DNA of 64,000 nt from Lepisosteus oculatus (GCF_040954835.1 NC_090723.1:4412001-4476000); one strand, 5' to 3'; positions 10,496 through 24,070 are shown, counted from the first letter of the stretch. Made by a program: numbers and translations. The notes: generated by a model from the sequence alone, not told the origin.

Positions 10496-13400
10496 CCAGT
10501 ATATGCAAATACTTTGAGAAACTTCTAGTATGGATTTGTTAAATAAATGATTAAGTTCCTCTCACGGCTTGTTTTCTCCATTATTAGTTTACACTGACTC
10601 AAGCTGGCTCTGTTAAAGTGCTTTGAGAAGTAAACTGAAAAGGCCATCTATAAAACCAAATTCAGTGATTAATTTGATCGCAAACTGTATTATATATATT
10701 CCTTTATCACTTATAATGTCACTTAAGTAGTGCTTAAGAAAGGTCTGTCTGTGTCCCTCAGTTTCCATGTCCAAGCTGTGGTCACTGAGCCAGAACTTTT
10801 TCAGTGTCTGCCTCTCCTTGTTTTTTCTCACCCTGGTCAGATCTGATACTCTGTGTGTTTTGTCTTTATGGCACAGTGGTTTTCGAGTTTATTTGTGTGT
10901 GTTCTGATGAGTGAGGTAGTGGTGTTTGGCTTGTGATTGGGTTGGCTTTGATGCCCAGTAGATGCCCATCTTGTTCATCAACAGGATTCAGAAGTTATCT
11001 TTTCCATTTGTGCGATTTCCATCCAGTACATGTATTTGCTTGGTATTCTGCCTATTTAAATAAGCAATTTAAATTTGATTGATTTTCGGTTTGAAATCAA
11101 GTGTCTCAATGCCTTATGATACGTTCTGGGAGGGATGAGGAAACTCACTGCACTGTATCTCTCTAGCAGATAGATGGAGCCATTTCTCTAGATTTGTACT
11201 AGGACTTTTCGTGCTCTCTGAAAGATTTCTGGATGTGTGAACCTTTCCAAGCAACAGGAAATTAGTAATGACATTAGGGTGTGGGAGATTACCCTGGTAA
11301 TGTAGAACTTCCTTGTTGTAAATGCTGTGAGTCGGTGTGTCCGCTGAGTCTTTTCAGTTGAATCCTCCTTTATTAGGCCACGGGAGCAGTCGGGTCAAAC
11401 AAACGCATTTGGAAAGAAACTGATGTCCTTGTTGCGTGGCTTTCCTTTCCCGTCATCCTGGCAGCAACCTGCCAAAAAACTCCACAAAACCCTAAAACCT
11501 TCCTCCCCCCAGCACAATGTAGTTACAGCTCCAAGTAGCAGAAGATTGATCGGTGTTGCAGATGGCTGTGCTGTGGTGAGGCACGGCGTGGGGCCAGTCT
11601 GTGCCGAGGAGGCTGAGGAAGGAGATGGGAGTAGCACGCTGGGAGCCAGTGACCAGCCACCCTGACCTGGGCTTGGATGGGATAAAGGGACGGTTATTCG
11701 TCTTCCACACAGCCTTTAACGAGAGGGGAGAGCCAGCAGAAGACCTACAATGCAGGCAAATCCAGTGTAGGGGAAAGCTGCAGCCCAGCCTGTGAAACTG
11801 GACTCCTGGGAGCGATTAGCAGTGTGCCTTACTTCCCCAGCTGTGGCAGACGCAGCTGGATGCTGTCAGAGGTCCACATGCAGTATATTTCTTTATCACA
11901 CCCTTTACTTCTCCTCTAACGTTATACAAGACGGTGTCAGGGGAAAGGGAAAGCACAGGAAAATCAGTGTCTGCCCTCGTTCTGTGTCCCCTCCTCTTGT
12001 CTTTCACAGAGCCTCCGTTTAAACAGTTTCCCAACCCGTTCTGCACTTGAACCGAGACGTCCACAGGCAAGCTTAACAAACACTACATCTTGACACAATT
12101 GCGAATGAAACCTAATGCAGTCCTAAATCTGAAACTTTGATCTTCATTCCATATAGACCTCATCACAAGCTGATTGACATATTTACAGTTTGCAATTTAG
12201 CATTTCAAAGAACAGAAATTAAAGTCAATATGTTTTTTTTAAGTTTATATTCTCCCGAGATGCACTTAAATCGTCCAAGACGAATGAAGGGACACTTTGT
12301 CAACAAGCAAAAGGAAATATTCATTTTTCTGTAACCCAAGCAACAAACACAAAAAAAATCTGTTTCCAGCAGTCCCCATGCATAATAAAAAGGTCAACCA
12401 AGTCTGTCATAGGGTTACTAAAGCTGTATATTGTATTACTAAGTATACATATTGTGTAACAATATAACAAAACAAAACATAGAGATTGATATAACAATAT
12501 AAATACTATAAATATATATCAAGAAAACAGCATTGAGAGATGGCCATCACCCGTGGTCATTGTTTTAACAAACATGGCAATATTCCAAAGTATCAGAATA
12601 TGTTCCAATCATTTTGAATCTGTTGAAATGATACCAAATGGGAAGAAGACAGAATTAGGACAACACATACAAAAGTGTTGGTTGTTATAAAAATATATCC
12701 CAGAAGAAGTAAATATTTCTTTAATTGGTTAAATATTTACATATAAAGAAAAATTTCATAGATGCACTTTCCGAATTCTAGGAATGGAAATACAAAACAT
12801 ATAAAAAAACAAATTGAGAAAATGGTTTAAAGAATGCAGATGTCAACAAACATTTGTTATTCTTAGAATTCTTTTTCTTGGTGTTCATACCACATGTGAG
12901 AGCAGAAGCAGAAGTATTTGTTCCTGACCAGTTCCTTTACTTTTCTCCCGCATCACACAGTTCATTAATCTGGTGCCAGTTGTTGGAATAGCCCCAGAAT
13001 GTAGAGACAATGGGATTGAGCAGTAAACTGGAGGACAATTCCAGGAAGATTATCAAGACATGCTTATTTCCTGGAATTGTGGATCCACTTATCCCTGCAA
13101 TCCCGTCCACCTTAAATTTATGGAATTTCATCACAGAACACTGGAAAGCACTGTTTGTTTATTCGCCTTCTACAAGGAAAAAACAGTTCTGGAGCTTTGC
13201 TTTTCCGCCTGAGGTGTGGATTCAATTGATTAAGCCAAGTCCTGGAATTGTGTTTTACAGTGGTCGACATTAACACTGCACACAAGCAGAAACACTGCTC
13301 TTTTAGGCAATAATGTTACTACCTGACTTGGCAAACTAGAAAATGCAAAGCAGAAGAGGAAAACATGTTCTGTTCTTTACAAGGTAGTCATGCAATAATG

Positions 13401-14620
13401 GACTTCATTAGAAAGGGTTGTGACGAGAAATGTTCATGCTGAAACGTTTTCTTCCTTGTTTTAAATACGTCAGTGGTTCTACAGACGTGGTGGTTTAATA
13501 TCTTACAGCTGCAAAATGTCTCTAAATTGAAATGAGGGAAATCACTGGATTGGACAGGTCTTTCAAATATGCCTCTATATTGAATATAGTGAAAAGATAA
13601 AAAAAAATACTATCATAACGTATCTCCCTTTTAAATGCAAACATAGCATAAATACAACACCATTGCAATTTTGTAAAAAAAATTAAATATGCAAATTGAA
13701 TTAGTCCTGCTTTTAGAATGAATTAATTTCAGTTTATTTGTGATGATTTTGTGTTCCTTAGTCATTAAACACTTGAAAAGCTAATCTAGCAAGTACAGTA
13801 ATGTTGATCAGCTGTTCCCAGGGTCCTACCACTAGACAGAATCCAAACAGATGGGTCTGGTAAAAAGCAAAGCAAACAACACAAATTTAATCAAATCAGC
13901 TGGAGCAGTTAATTCATGTTATAACTTTGATACCATTTTTCATGTTTACTTTTTACTTTGCGGTTAAGATGAAAGTTTGAAGTACCTCAGTGTGTGGTGG
14001 AAACACAGAGCCAGGGCAAAACCCCAGCTGTAAGCACAATGACGTCTTTAAAGACCATTCTGTGTTTCGGTAACACAAAACTCTGTTTCTTCAGGGCTGC
14101 AGGGATATCTGGATTTGATTTTCTCTGAAATTAATTACCTTCTCTGCTTAATTTTACAAATTCATCATTTTTGCAAGTCCCCAGCACTTGTTGGATTCGA
14201 AGCAGATTAAGTGAACCAATTATTTTGGAAGTGATGTCATTTGTTTTTTAAGGTCGTAGCTCTGGATTGCAAGGTACAGGCCCTCAAAGACTGCAGCTGC
14301 CAGTGACTGATTTAAAGCTTTAGACCAGAGCTTCCCTTGTGTGCTTCTCAAGATCAGCAGTCCAGTACATTTAATTGTGCCTCCAGAAATTGGGTGCAGC
14401 TTCAGACCTGTAAAGGAGGATTGAATTTGTCCAGCTAAGCCTTAGTTGAATAAATTAAACCAAGACGTCCTGTGCCGTTCATGACTTAAGGACATTTAAA
14501 AAAGCCTCCTGGAGTCTCATCCTCCAGTATAACAATGAGAAGCTCTGATCTAAATCTGCACAACGTTTCTCACTCCCTTAACCTTAGTATTAGTAACGCA
14601 GAAGAAAGCAAGTCAAAGTG

Positions 14621-14626
14621 TTTATT
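14621..14626 (-). terminator. Candidate poly(A) signal of ramp copy A
   Basis: The minus strand reads AATAAA, about 420 nt downstream of the ramp A stop at 15047. It is the nearest canonical hexamer on this strand. Confidence 0.4.
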
Positions 14627-15046
14627 GCCAAAGAGTTTCACACTTCACTTATTTCACTCTGAATATCTGAGGTAAATGAGAGGTTGAGATTATGTGCTTA
14701 AAGTTTATGGTGCAGGGAAACAGCAGCCTGCAAGTTTTGTGCATAATCTGTAAGCATTGCATGTTCTGATCTACAGGAATGACAATAAAACGCCCACTGC
14801 ACTTTGATACACAGGAGGTCAGATTTCATGCTATACTAGTATTGCATGAAAATATATATTATATCCAGTATAACATACTCACAGCAAGGTGACAAGAATG
14901 ATATACCCAAAACATTGTACAGAGGAGCCTGCAGTTTGTAAAATTGTAGTCACAAACCATTATGCAAATGGTTTTGTGTTTCCATATTTCCTCTTCCAGT
15001 CTTTTTACATGTGGAATCAGCTGGTACATGTCAAAGTGCATGGGAT

Positions 15047-17552
15047 TCATGAGCTGGGCTCTCCGTCTTTAGTCTTCCAGACAACCAGGCTGACCATCAG
15101 TGGAATGAGGCAGATGGGTGTCATGACGAGAGCTGTCATTACTTTCAGAGGGGGCTCAATGTACTCAGAACGGATGTCACAGTTTTTGAAGTGCTTGGAG
15201 TGCAGTTTCATGAATAGGTCGTCACTCTTTTTGTTGGGCCAAGGAATACCTAGACAGTCAGCCACATCCTCTGTGCACTGACTGAAATTGCTGTAGGGTC
15301 TGCAGGAACAGAGGGAAAAGTCAGACCTTTACCTTGACAAAAACCCGTCCGTCAAATATACTTATCACACTTGCTTTTAGGAAAGGTCCTTGGATGATTT
15401 AAAAAAAGATAAAAGTACATTAGGAGAATCAATATACAATCTTGTGAGCAAGAAGGCGTGACTGTTTTTAGTGAAAAGAAAACCAACCTGCTAATGTTAT
15501 TCCATGTACACCATTTTGTGTTGTCCAGTTCATTCATGGTCTTGTTGAAATCTCTCCAGCACTTTTCTTCAAGAAGGCACTCGTAGCAGAACATTCCACA
15601 GTGTCCTTCACAGGGTGCACAATGCTCAGGGCAGAGACCTGCTTCATCACAGATTTGGAGCCCTAAAAATAAACAGATAAATGACTATGTGATGCTTAAC
15701 AAAGTTAAACATAATAAATGGCTATATTTAGTTCAATTCATATTACAGCTGAGAACTGCAATATTTTAAAATAGCCTGAAGAGTCCAGCTAATCTGCAGT
15801 GCTTTTGCCATTGAGCATAATTCTAAAGCGTATTTACTTTGTCCCTCCAATGAAGAGCCTTTGAGCCGTGAGAGTTGTCAGTATTATGAGGATAGTTCGC
15901 TCTGACCCTCAGTATAAGGATAATACAGAGCTCCAGACAGCCCAGAGGAGCGTGGTACAGCGTATGAAGAACAGTCAGAATACAGGAAAACACACAGCGG
16001 CATCAAAGAAGCAGTGAAGAGCAGGTTGAGTTGCCATCGGAGCACGGAAATCCCAAACTAGATCACAAGACACAAATCAAGACAAAAACATAGGCAGAAG
16101 GCAGACAAAGAGAGAGATTTGTGAAAGAATCGTGGGCATCATATGCAGAGCCGCACAACACTAGTCCTGGAGGGCTACAGTTCAGCAGATCTTCTATATA
16201 TCTATATTGCCTCCTTATGTGCTGTGGAAATAAAAAGACACAGGCACTGGCCCTCCTGGACATGTCTACAGGACATCAAATCATATTAATCAAACCAAAA
16301 AATGTTACAAATCCAATCACCAACACTCTCTTTTTGAGGTGATCAAGTCACACTGGCCACAACATCCAGTATATTTGTTGGAGTAAAATGCAACAGGCAT
16401 ATAATTAACATAATCAGCATTTAACTTACTGTACATGCTGCTGTCAGCATGAGTTAGCATTTGGCGTGGGTGTTGTTTTTAGCATTGCAAGGGCTAAATA
16501 AAATATTGTTTTAGTTATGGATCTTTATGTGCTAGTAAATAAGGAACACCTGGTTTGTTCTATTGCCCCGAAAGGATTTCTTAAAGTTACTGCCTCTCTT
16601 TAATAAATGAGGTATTATTTATTGTCTTTTTATCTGGATCTGCAAAAAAAAAACAACAAAAAACAACAAGTTTCATCTTGGAGATCTGTATTTTAAATTT
16701 TAAAGGATTTTTGAACTGGAGAAAACTTTTCTGTTGTTCTAAATGTAGTTATTATTTTGAAGTAACTTTACAGAAGAAATAAAATGCATACCTTCATTGT
16801 ACCCGTTTGTCAGATAAGAACCTAACACAGAAAAGAAACAAAACAATAAAATGAGGCACAATAATTACGTATTTAATTTTCATAGCTTACATAGCTTATA
16901 GTACATTTCATTGACTAGTTAAAATAGGCAAAATTTAATTTATGATAAAATAGAATGTAATTACACCAAATTGCAACATCTTACATCTGTCTTGTGAATG
17001 CAACTCTTAAAAATATAATCCAAAACTAGTTTAATTAGAAAATAGACACCATAAATACTTATATCGACTTTTCATTTTCCACTACCACGAACACCACAAT
17101 ATAGAATAGAGTGTCTACACAGAACGGTTTTGAAATGTGTTACACATGTAAGTCATGTCTGTTATATGATAACACACATATTTAAATATTTAGTCAGTAT
17201 GCCTCATGAAAGTCAGTTTATCGCTACTTTTTTAAAGATCTTGTAAGTGTGTAGCTTACTGTGATGCATTTTGTAGGGTATGCGTGAAAACCCTTTTTCT
17301 TTTGAAAAAAACTGCACATTAGAATTTTTTTTAATGAAACATCACAAAGATTTTGGTCTGGCTTGTTTTTCAAATCTAATTTAGCAAAGGAAGAAAACAG
17401 GCTACTCCTCGTCATTTATTTAGCTGTGACAGGCAGTAGTCATAGTCGTGAAACCTGCAGTCATCCTACAGAGCGTCATCAAGAAACGAAAAGCACTGCT
17501 TACCAAACAGAAGCAAAAGGAAAATCTCCCAAAACGTGAAAGTTTTCTTCAT
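15047..17552 (-). CDS. ramp2: Receptor activity-modifying protein, RAMP2-like, with extra cysteines (copy A), four exons
   Basis: RAMPs are single-pass membrane partners of calcitonin-family GPCRs. RAMP2 with CALCRL makes an adrenomedullin receptor. Exons in transcript order are 17552-17504, 16821-16792, 15662-15488 and 15299-15047. Phases 1, 1 and 2 agree at each junction and the product is 168 residues. Exon 1 is a signal peptide (MKKTFTFWEIFLLLLF). Exon 2 is a 30-nt micro-exon. Exon 3 contains an unusual run of cysteines (CDEAGLCPEHCAPCEGHCG, then MFCYEC) before the RAMP core. The core has WCTWNNISRPYS. Exon 4 has PWPN and NC followed by the membrane segment TPICLIPLMVSLVVW and a short KTKDGEPSS tail. 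ISRPYS, the PICLIP membrane segment and the KD tail are closest to human RAMP2. Copy B lies upstream in the same orientation. The RAMP2 name rests on recalled similarity plus linkage to ezh1. Confidence 0.85.
16792..16821 (-). CDS. ramp2: 30-nt micro-exon of ramp copy A
   Basis: The exon is flanked by an acceptor (ctgtgttag) and a donor (gtatgc) and has phase 1 on both sides, so it can be skipped without shifting the frame. It adds ten residues around SYLTNGYNE just after the signal peptide. Copy B has no equivalent exon. Confidence 0.7.
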
Positions 17553-17658
17553 CTTAATGAATTTTACCTCTCCCCCCCTCCCCAGTTAGGCGAGGAAAAC
17601 ATAACAGGAAATTCTACTGGGTGGATGCATGAGCCGGGACCGCCAGAGTGTTTCTAGA

Positions 17659-20600
17659 TTAACAGATGTTCTGCTGGGTGCCCTCTGTCCTCTCTGCTCC
17701 AGCAGCTGATGGACAACTTTTCCTTCCCTCTTTATTTTCTCTCTCCAAAGTGCAACTGCTGTACGGCACAACCAGTCTGACTTGACGCACATCTGAAAAT
17801 CCTCTGTGGAACAGGCTTTTCTCACAGACAATAACCTCTCTGCCTCTTGCTTGTGATTTATTTATCTTTACCGAAATGGCTGCCAAATAGGAAACATAAG
17901 TAAACATTTAGGGCCAGAGATGTTTTGATGAAAAGAAAACTTGTGTGTGCATGGGTGTGTTTGCAGACGGTGCCTATTAAATTTTTTTTTCTGTTTTATC
18001 GCCTCCAGTCTCCCTTTTATTCATCAGGATAGATGCAATCAGTCTCACAGCTGTTTGGAGAAAGTTCTCATTGTCTTCAAGCTGGGAGTGATGCAAATAG
18101 ACCTCACGTCTGCAACCACACATTACAGACATCAGCTTGTCAGCGTGGTGCCAGAATTGCAGCAGACGCAAGAAATGGACAAAACTGGATTATAGATAAG
18201 AAATTAAGTGAATGGATATACAATTGATTGAAGACTGAAGAATGAGAATGTGGTTGTCTCTTCTGTTGTGCCAAAGAAAGTCACAGTCAGATGAATGTTA
18301 TATATAATGCATAGGATCTGTTAGCTGCCTTTATTATTCCAATAATATCTATTTATGTTTAGTGTTTGCCTAATATGTGCTGTATAGTATATGCCAGCTA
18401 CTAATACTAGATTTTACCATCTGTATAGGCATATTCTCCCATTATTTGGTTATACCAAACCTGTCATTAAATAATAACATTTATTAAGTACCTTCAGCAC
18501 AAGAAGTTCACAGGAAAGGTTGTAACAAGAGAACAAGGGTTTTTACTAGTGATAGCCAGATGTTATTTGGCTTTATTAGCTTAAACTTTGGAGAGCCGGA
18601 GAAAAAAGGAAACTGTAGCTGTTTGTGTCCAGCAACAGCTGGGTGGTTCGCAATAGCTAATGGATTTTAATTTGCTAACTGACATAATAAATAATGGGCT
18701 ATGTATTTGTGTAGCAGAGAGGTGGGGTGCCTGGAAAAGGCTGGGGGTTGGGTTTTGATGTTACAGCTGTTACACAATCTGAAACCAAGGCGCAGTTTCT
18801 GTCAGTCAGAGTGGTAGGAGTACGTGCCAAGCAAACACACAAACTGCACAGCCTGAAGGCTCCTTCTAATAAGGTTCGAGCAAAACCTCAGCTTCACACC
18901 GATCCTCAGCAATTACTGAACACATGACAGAGCTGGAACTGAACCACGCTGTAGAGAGCTCCCTGTAGGATCTCTCCGTCAAAAGATAATGGGAGCCTAC
19001 GGATCTTGGCAGTGCTGTCGTGTTTTGTTGTATTTGCAGCATATGATCAGGGGCCTCTTCTGAAGATTGAACACTGGCTTTTTATTTCAGAACAAGGTTT
19101 CGTGTGTTTTTAGAGCATGTTGTTTTCCTCCTGTCAGGCTGCTCTTGCTCTTTGTCTTGTGTCATGTCGATGTATTTGTGACATGCGTACACATTGCCAA
19201 ATCCTGAACAGACCTACAGTACTACTGCAGGGGCTCCTCTAAATGTTACCTTCATCACCCCCTTAAATATTATTATTATCATTCTATTAGTGTCATAAAT
19301 ATTTAGACTGTTTATATTTGTAATCATAGTCCTAAGGAAAACAGGAAAAATTACTCAAACTGTTGATTTTAACATGGCATTGAAGATAAAATCTAAAAAT
19401 AAAGGAGCCAGCTGGAATATTTATAATTTCTTTGGACCTCAGGTCTCACATCTCAGATAAAAAAACCTTGCACGGGCAATTTCTTCAGATCAGAGGGGGC
19501 GGAGTGGATTCAGGTGTGACGTTACCTTGCGTCGTTGTGTTTGCTGTTGTTGGAGTTCCACAAGTGAGCCCATCGTATCCTACAAGGGCTGAGAAAAAAC
19601 AGTCGGTTGTTAGTGGGGAATACATTTCTGTATGTATCTTCAATAGTATTAAACCTAGAAATTAGCCAGAAGGTAAATTAGCCCATTCTTATAAAGTCAT
19701 AATTGTATCCCCATTCCACAGTGACTGAGGTCAAGTCAGCTGTGTAAAAGACCTGAGACCTTTCACATCTTGCCTTAAACTCTCAAACTCTGCTCTCCTT
19801 CTAGCATATAGTATAGTTTCTGACTATGAGATAATTAACACTCAGTACCTTGTACTGTTAAATTCATGAAGCCAGATGTGATGCACTAATTGAGAATGTC
19901 CTGCAAGAGAACAGCTCCAGAAATGGAAGACATGGGATCAAACCCTCAACCTGACTGCCAATCACAATGTACAAACACGGTGCTAGATTGTAGATGTTTG
20001 TTCTGCCAGCTAATTTTGCTCCTAACCAGTGGACAGCCAGCCTCAAGTGCTGGGACTGGAAAGTGCAGCCAGTGGGAGAGCTGACGTTCAGATTTAGTCT
20101 GGGCCACAGGCAGTCGGCTCGCAGAGGTCTCTGTGAGAGCTGGGGGGAAGAGTGCCTGTGGTCCTTGCGGTAGAGATTTTCTCCGCTGATTAGAAGTTCT
20201 GTAGTTCGTTATTTCTGTTTTTTTCCTCCTGGGATGATGCGAAGCACTGATGTGTTTCCCACTCCCAGAGATATTCATTGTGTTTTATAATAGGAAAAAG
20301 AAGTGGCAAGTGACAAAAAGCTGAGAGATTTGAACCAGATTATTTCATGCTTAAACAGCCTCTCCCAAGGCAGAGTTGATGATGATAATAATTTACAGTT
20401 GTGGTATTGTTGTTGTTGGCTCTCAGCTTCAAAGTTCTGGGTTCGAGTTCAGCTTTGGGCTTCAGTCTGCATTATCCCTTTGTCTGCATTAATCCCTTTG
20501 TGTTTCCCCAGATGCTTCATTTTCAAAGAGGTGCAGAGTGGATTGGACTGGCTGCAGCAAGCTGTTCGTTCCAGAGGGATCTCCACATCACTGCCCTGTG

Positions 20601-22030
20601 CCTCTCTGTCCAGTGCTCAGTGCTCAGAAACAAGCACGGCTTGCACAGGCAGAGAAAAAGGTATGTGATGCTCAGTGGCATTGATCACGCCATGAAACCT
20701 TGGATAATTCCTTTACCAAAAAAATCTTCCAATCAATGTGTTAGATAGACAGTCATAGTCAGCTAGTAACACAACACAGGCTTGAATCCCTGACACCTGC
20801 ATCACAGAGCTCAGCCTGTGCCCAAGGGAGCCCCTTTATTGGCTGGGCCAATTAAAACCCAACTCATTTCTGTTCAATATGTGTATCACTGTGATTTTAT
20901 GTCCGTGAAGATGTGAACTTTGAATTTCGTGTTTTCTTTTTTAATTTTTAAGTTGACCTGGTCCTATCAGTCAGAAAGAGGACAGGTCTAATTCCAGTCA
21001 GCGATGAACCCCACATGTCTGATGCAGGCATTATTTTTAATAACGATGGACTTCTTCTTGATCAGCATCCACTGCTTCAAAGATAAGGATACTGTATTTT
21101 GAAATAGATAACCAGGGAAAATGTTGATAAACTCTGATCTAAGGGTATTTAAACAGAATAAAATCTAAATATACTTCACCATTGTTTTCTTAAACATCAT
21201 TCATTTATCTTATTAGTGTGCAATGTTATGTCAATAAGTATACTGAAACCTTTCTAGCTTTATAAGACATTTTGCCAATTCCATACATGCTATTAGGGTA
21301 TGTGTACCCTACATATTACCAAAATATTACTTTTTGTCTACCTTCATGAGGTGTAAAAATATTTCTTCCTTCAGTACAGTGTAAATGATTTTATCCCACT
21401 TTGTGTTGGAGCACTGCAATTGAAACACTGAATCAGCTTTATATTGCACTTAGTTCTTTTTCCATGTACCATGGATATTGTAAATGTATCAAACTGTGTC
21501 TTTTGTTTGTAGAGCAATCTAGGTTTGACAGAATTCTAGTCCATCAGAGAAGCAATCTGAGAGTTCTTCAGATAAAAATAAATAAACAGCACTTGGCCAG
21601 ACGAGTGCATGGTCTGAATTGTAGGAAACCAAGCAATGACAGTTTTTTGTAAATGTTTTGTTGATTTTTAAACAACTTTAACTACAGACTGAACTCCGCC
21701 CACTCTGCTCTCCACACAAAATCAAGTCATTTTATGATTTTTTTTCATTTCAAAGCATTAATTTACATCACTGTTAAAATAGAAGGAGAGATTGCAAATC
21801 ACATTTCTTTTTATTTGGTGGAAGCTCATACCAGCTGTATCACCGATCCATCCCATTTGAGTAAAAACATATTTTATTTTAATGACATTTGCCTGGAGTC
21901 TGTTCTTTTTTTGAATTAAAACCTTATTTGCACTTACTAAAATAAGGGAGGAAAATGTACAGCAACGACAAAATCATCCTTAAAATTACTGAGCAAGAGT
22001 TATATACAGTATATAGTTAAATGTGAACTT
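17659..22030. other. Stretch between ramp copy A and the orphan signal exon
   Basis: I looked here on the minus strand for a RAMP core exon (WC..W motif) and a membrane exon (LVVW followed by K/R) and did not find one by eye. A short SINE-like piece (tctgggttcgagttcagctt) is near 20435. The rest is AT-rich without supportable exons. Confidence 0.5.
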
Positions 22031-22032
22031 AC

Positions 22033-22078
22033 CCCATAGCAGGACTAATAAAATACTTGAAGAACAAGCTTCTTCCAT
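22033..22078 (-). CDS. Orphan signal-peptide exon of RAMP type
   Basis: On the minus strand an ATG at 22078 opens 15 codons plus one base, encoding MEEACSSSILLVLLW, and ends at a strong donor (gtaagt). Length (46 nt) and phase (1) equal those of the first exon of copy B. The phase also fits the micro-exon of copy A. It may be an alternative first exon of copy A, whose own exon 1 lies 4.5 kb downstream, or the remnant of a third tandem ramp gene. No promoter evidence was assessed. Confidence 0.5.
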
Positions 22079-22427
22079 TTTAGAGGAGTTTATCCTCCTG
22101 TCTCCTTGTGAATCGAGAGTGCACATCTAAACCTTTCTAAAGGAAAAGATTGAAAAAAAATAACAGGAAACTCTCATTTCCTCTGATGGGTGGATTTCAC
22201 AAGGGGATAGGCTATGATAAGAGTTATTACCTCTTTTGCTATCTCTCCCTTTCGAGAATATAATATGGATCTTTTAAACTGCAACAGCCACAAAAACAAC
22301 ACAATTAACTACAAGAACTCAATTACAGGCTGCTAATGCCCCAAACAAAGTAAAGGGAGAAAAAGGAACATTCTTTATGTTTCAACCATGCTTCATTCTT
22401 CATTTTAATGTAATATAATAATATTAA

Positions 22428-22540
22428 GTCTGAATTATACACATGCCCAATCACATCATCATGCTGATTCTGAATTAAGTACACACACAATCACAGCATC
22501 ATGCTAATTCTGAATTAAGTACACACACAATCACAGCATC
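22428..22540 (+). repeat. Short tandem array, 40-bp unit, about three copies
   Basis: The unit runs atgctgattctgaattaagt followed by acacacacaatcacagcatc. Two nearly identical copies occupy 22461-22540 and a diverged partial copy precedes them. Confidence 0.85.
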
Positions 22541-23650
22541 ATGTGATAGTAAGAAGGACTAGTGGACTGAGCTGAGGGCTTGCAAGAGGTGAGCTAATGG
22601 AATGGAGACAGCAATGTGAAATAATGAAAACTGAGCATGAGGTGTTCAGCACCTGTATGTGTGTTTAACTGAGAATGGTGCAATGTTACGTTTTGTCTCT
22701 GAAACCACAGCTAGAAACTCCATAATAAATATTTGGCTAAATTTACTGTTTTGTATTCAGCCATAATTTTCTCACTTTGCTCCCATGTCTGGCCACCACC
22801 AAATGGAAAAAGAGAAAAGTAACTTTTTTCAGCAGAACGATTGTATTATCAAGCTTTGTCTTAACAACACCTTCATACTAGTTTTATTGTAGCCTTATTC
22901 TGGTTTTATTTTTTTTCACGGTTTCACTAAGAACAAGGAGCTTTTTACATTTATACCAAAAATACTGCATATAACAAGCCCTGGACAAAGAATGGAAAAT
23001 GTACATACACAACTATACTGTAGGTGTCCAGGAACAACAGACCATTACAGATGCTTTAAATTCTGATCAGAGTATTCATGTGGAAACATTGTTGCTACTT
23101 TCTGAGACAGTGCTGTCCAAAAACAGAAAGGTTTCAGTTCAATTTTAATTTAAAGAAGAAGATCACATTCCACTGGTTTTTGTCTTAATACACCTAATGC
23201 ATATAGGGTAAAGTGAAATTTTTCAAAATCAGATGGAAAATTAGTTTTTTTACAACACTGATAAAACAGTGATGTTTCATGTTAAGATAATTTATCATCA
23301 CATTATTAATGATATTCTGACAATAGGATCAAAATTAATAAATAACAAGGATATGTATCCTGCTGTGATCAGAATTAGTATAATAAATCAATAGTTATAT
23401 TTACAAAATGTTTAAATTGTCATTTGCAATCCCTAAGCTAAAGTGTTTTCAATGTGTAGCATTGTAACAAGACACAGAGAGCCCTGAGACCAGAGTTAAG
23501 AACCACTGGCTCAATTGAACCAAGTGAAACAGGAAGACTTTGGCTACTACAAAGAAATTGTGAAATCAAATAAAAGAATGTGCAGAAAAGTTCAAGGAAA
23601 CATAAAATGTGGAGCAGTCATTGTTTCTGCAGACGTCACCAGGCTTCATA

Positions 23651-24070
23651 TGCGCTCTGACAGTGAGGAAACACACAGGGCTCACTGCGCTCTGGCTGTG
23701 AGGACACACACAGGGCTCGCTGCGCTCTGGCTGTGAGGAAACACACAGGGCTCACTGCGCTCTGGCTGTGAGGAAACACACAGGGCTCACTGCGCTCTGG
23801 CTGTGAGGAAACACACAGGGCTCACTGCGCTCTGACAGTGAGGAAACACACAGGGCTCACTGCGCTCTGACAGTGAGGAAACACACAGGGCTCACTGCGC
23901 TCTGGCTGTGAGGAAACACACAGGGCTCACTGCGCTCTGACAGTGAGGAAACACACAGGGCTCACTGCGCTCTGACAGTGAGGAAACACACAGGGCTCAC
24001 TGCGCTCTGACAGTGAGGAAACACACAGGGCTCACTGAGCTCTGACAGTGAGGAAACACACAGGGCTCAC
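23651..24070 (+). repeat. Minisatellite, 12 copies of a 35-bp unit
   Basis: The array is exactly 420 bp with no indels. The unit begins tgcgctctgacagtgaggaa and ends acacacagggctcac. Two variants differ in the middle: gacag (copies 1, 6, 7, 9-12) and ggctg (copies 2-5, 8). The array ends about 60 nt beyond the candidate poly(A) signal of ramp copy B. It is not a CRISPR array because there are no unique spacers. Confidence 0.97.

Larger units (their letters stand above)
9420..14620. other. Long intergenic stretch between the heat-shock gene and ramp copy A
   Basis: It holds a reversed tRNA-type SINE with a (CA)n run (10140-10495) and otherwise unique AT-rich DNA. ORFs near 11400-11800 are short, overlap on both strands and have no recognisable domain. 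I see no exon. Confidence 0.6.

Noticed and set aside
23651-24070. CRISPR-like array
   Set aside because: The direct repeats are contiguous with no unique spacers, in a vertebrate genome. It is a minisatellite.
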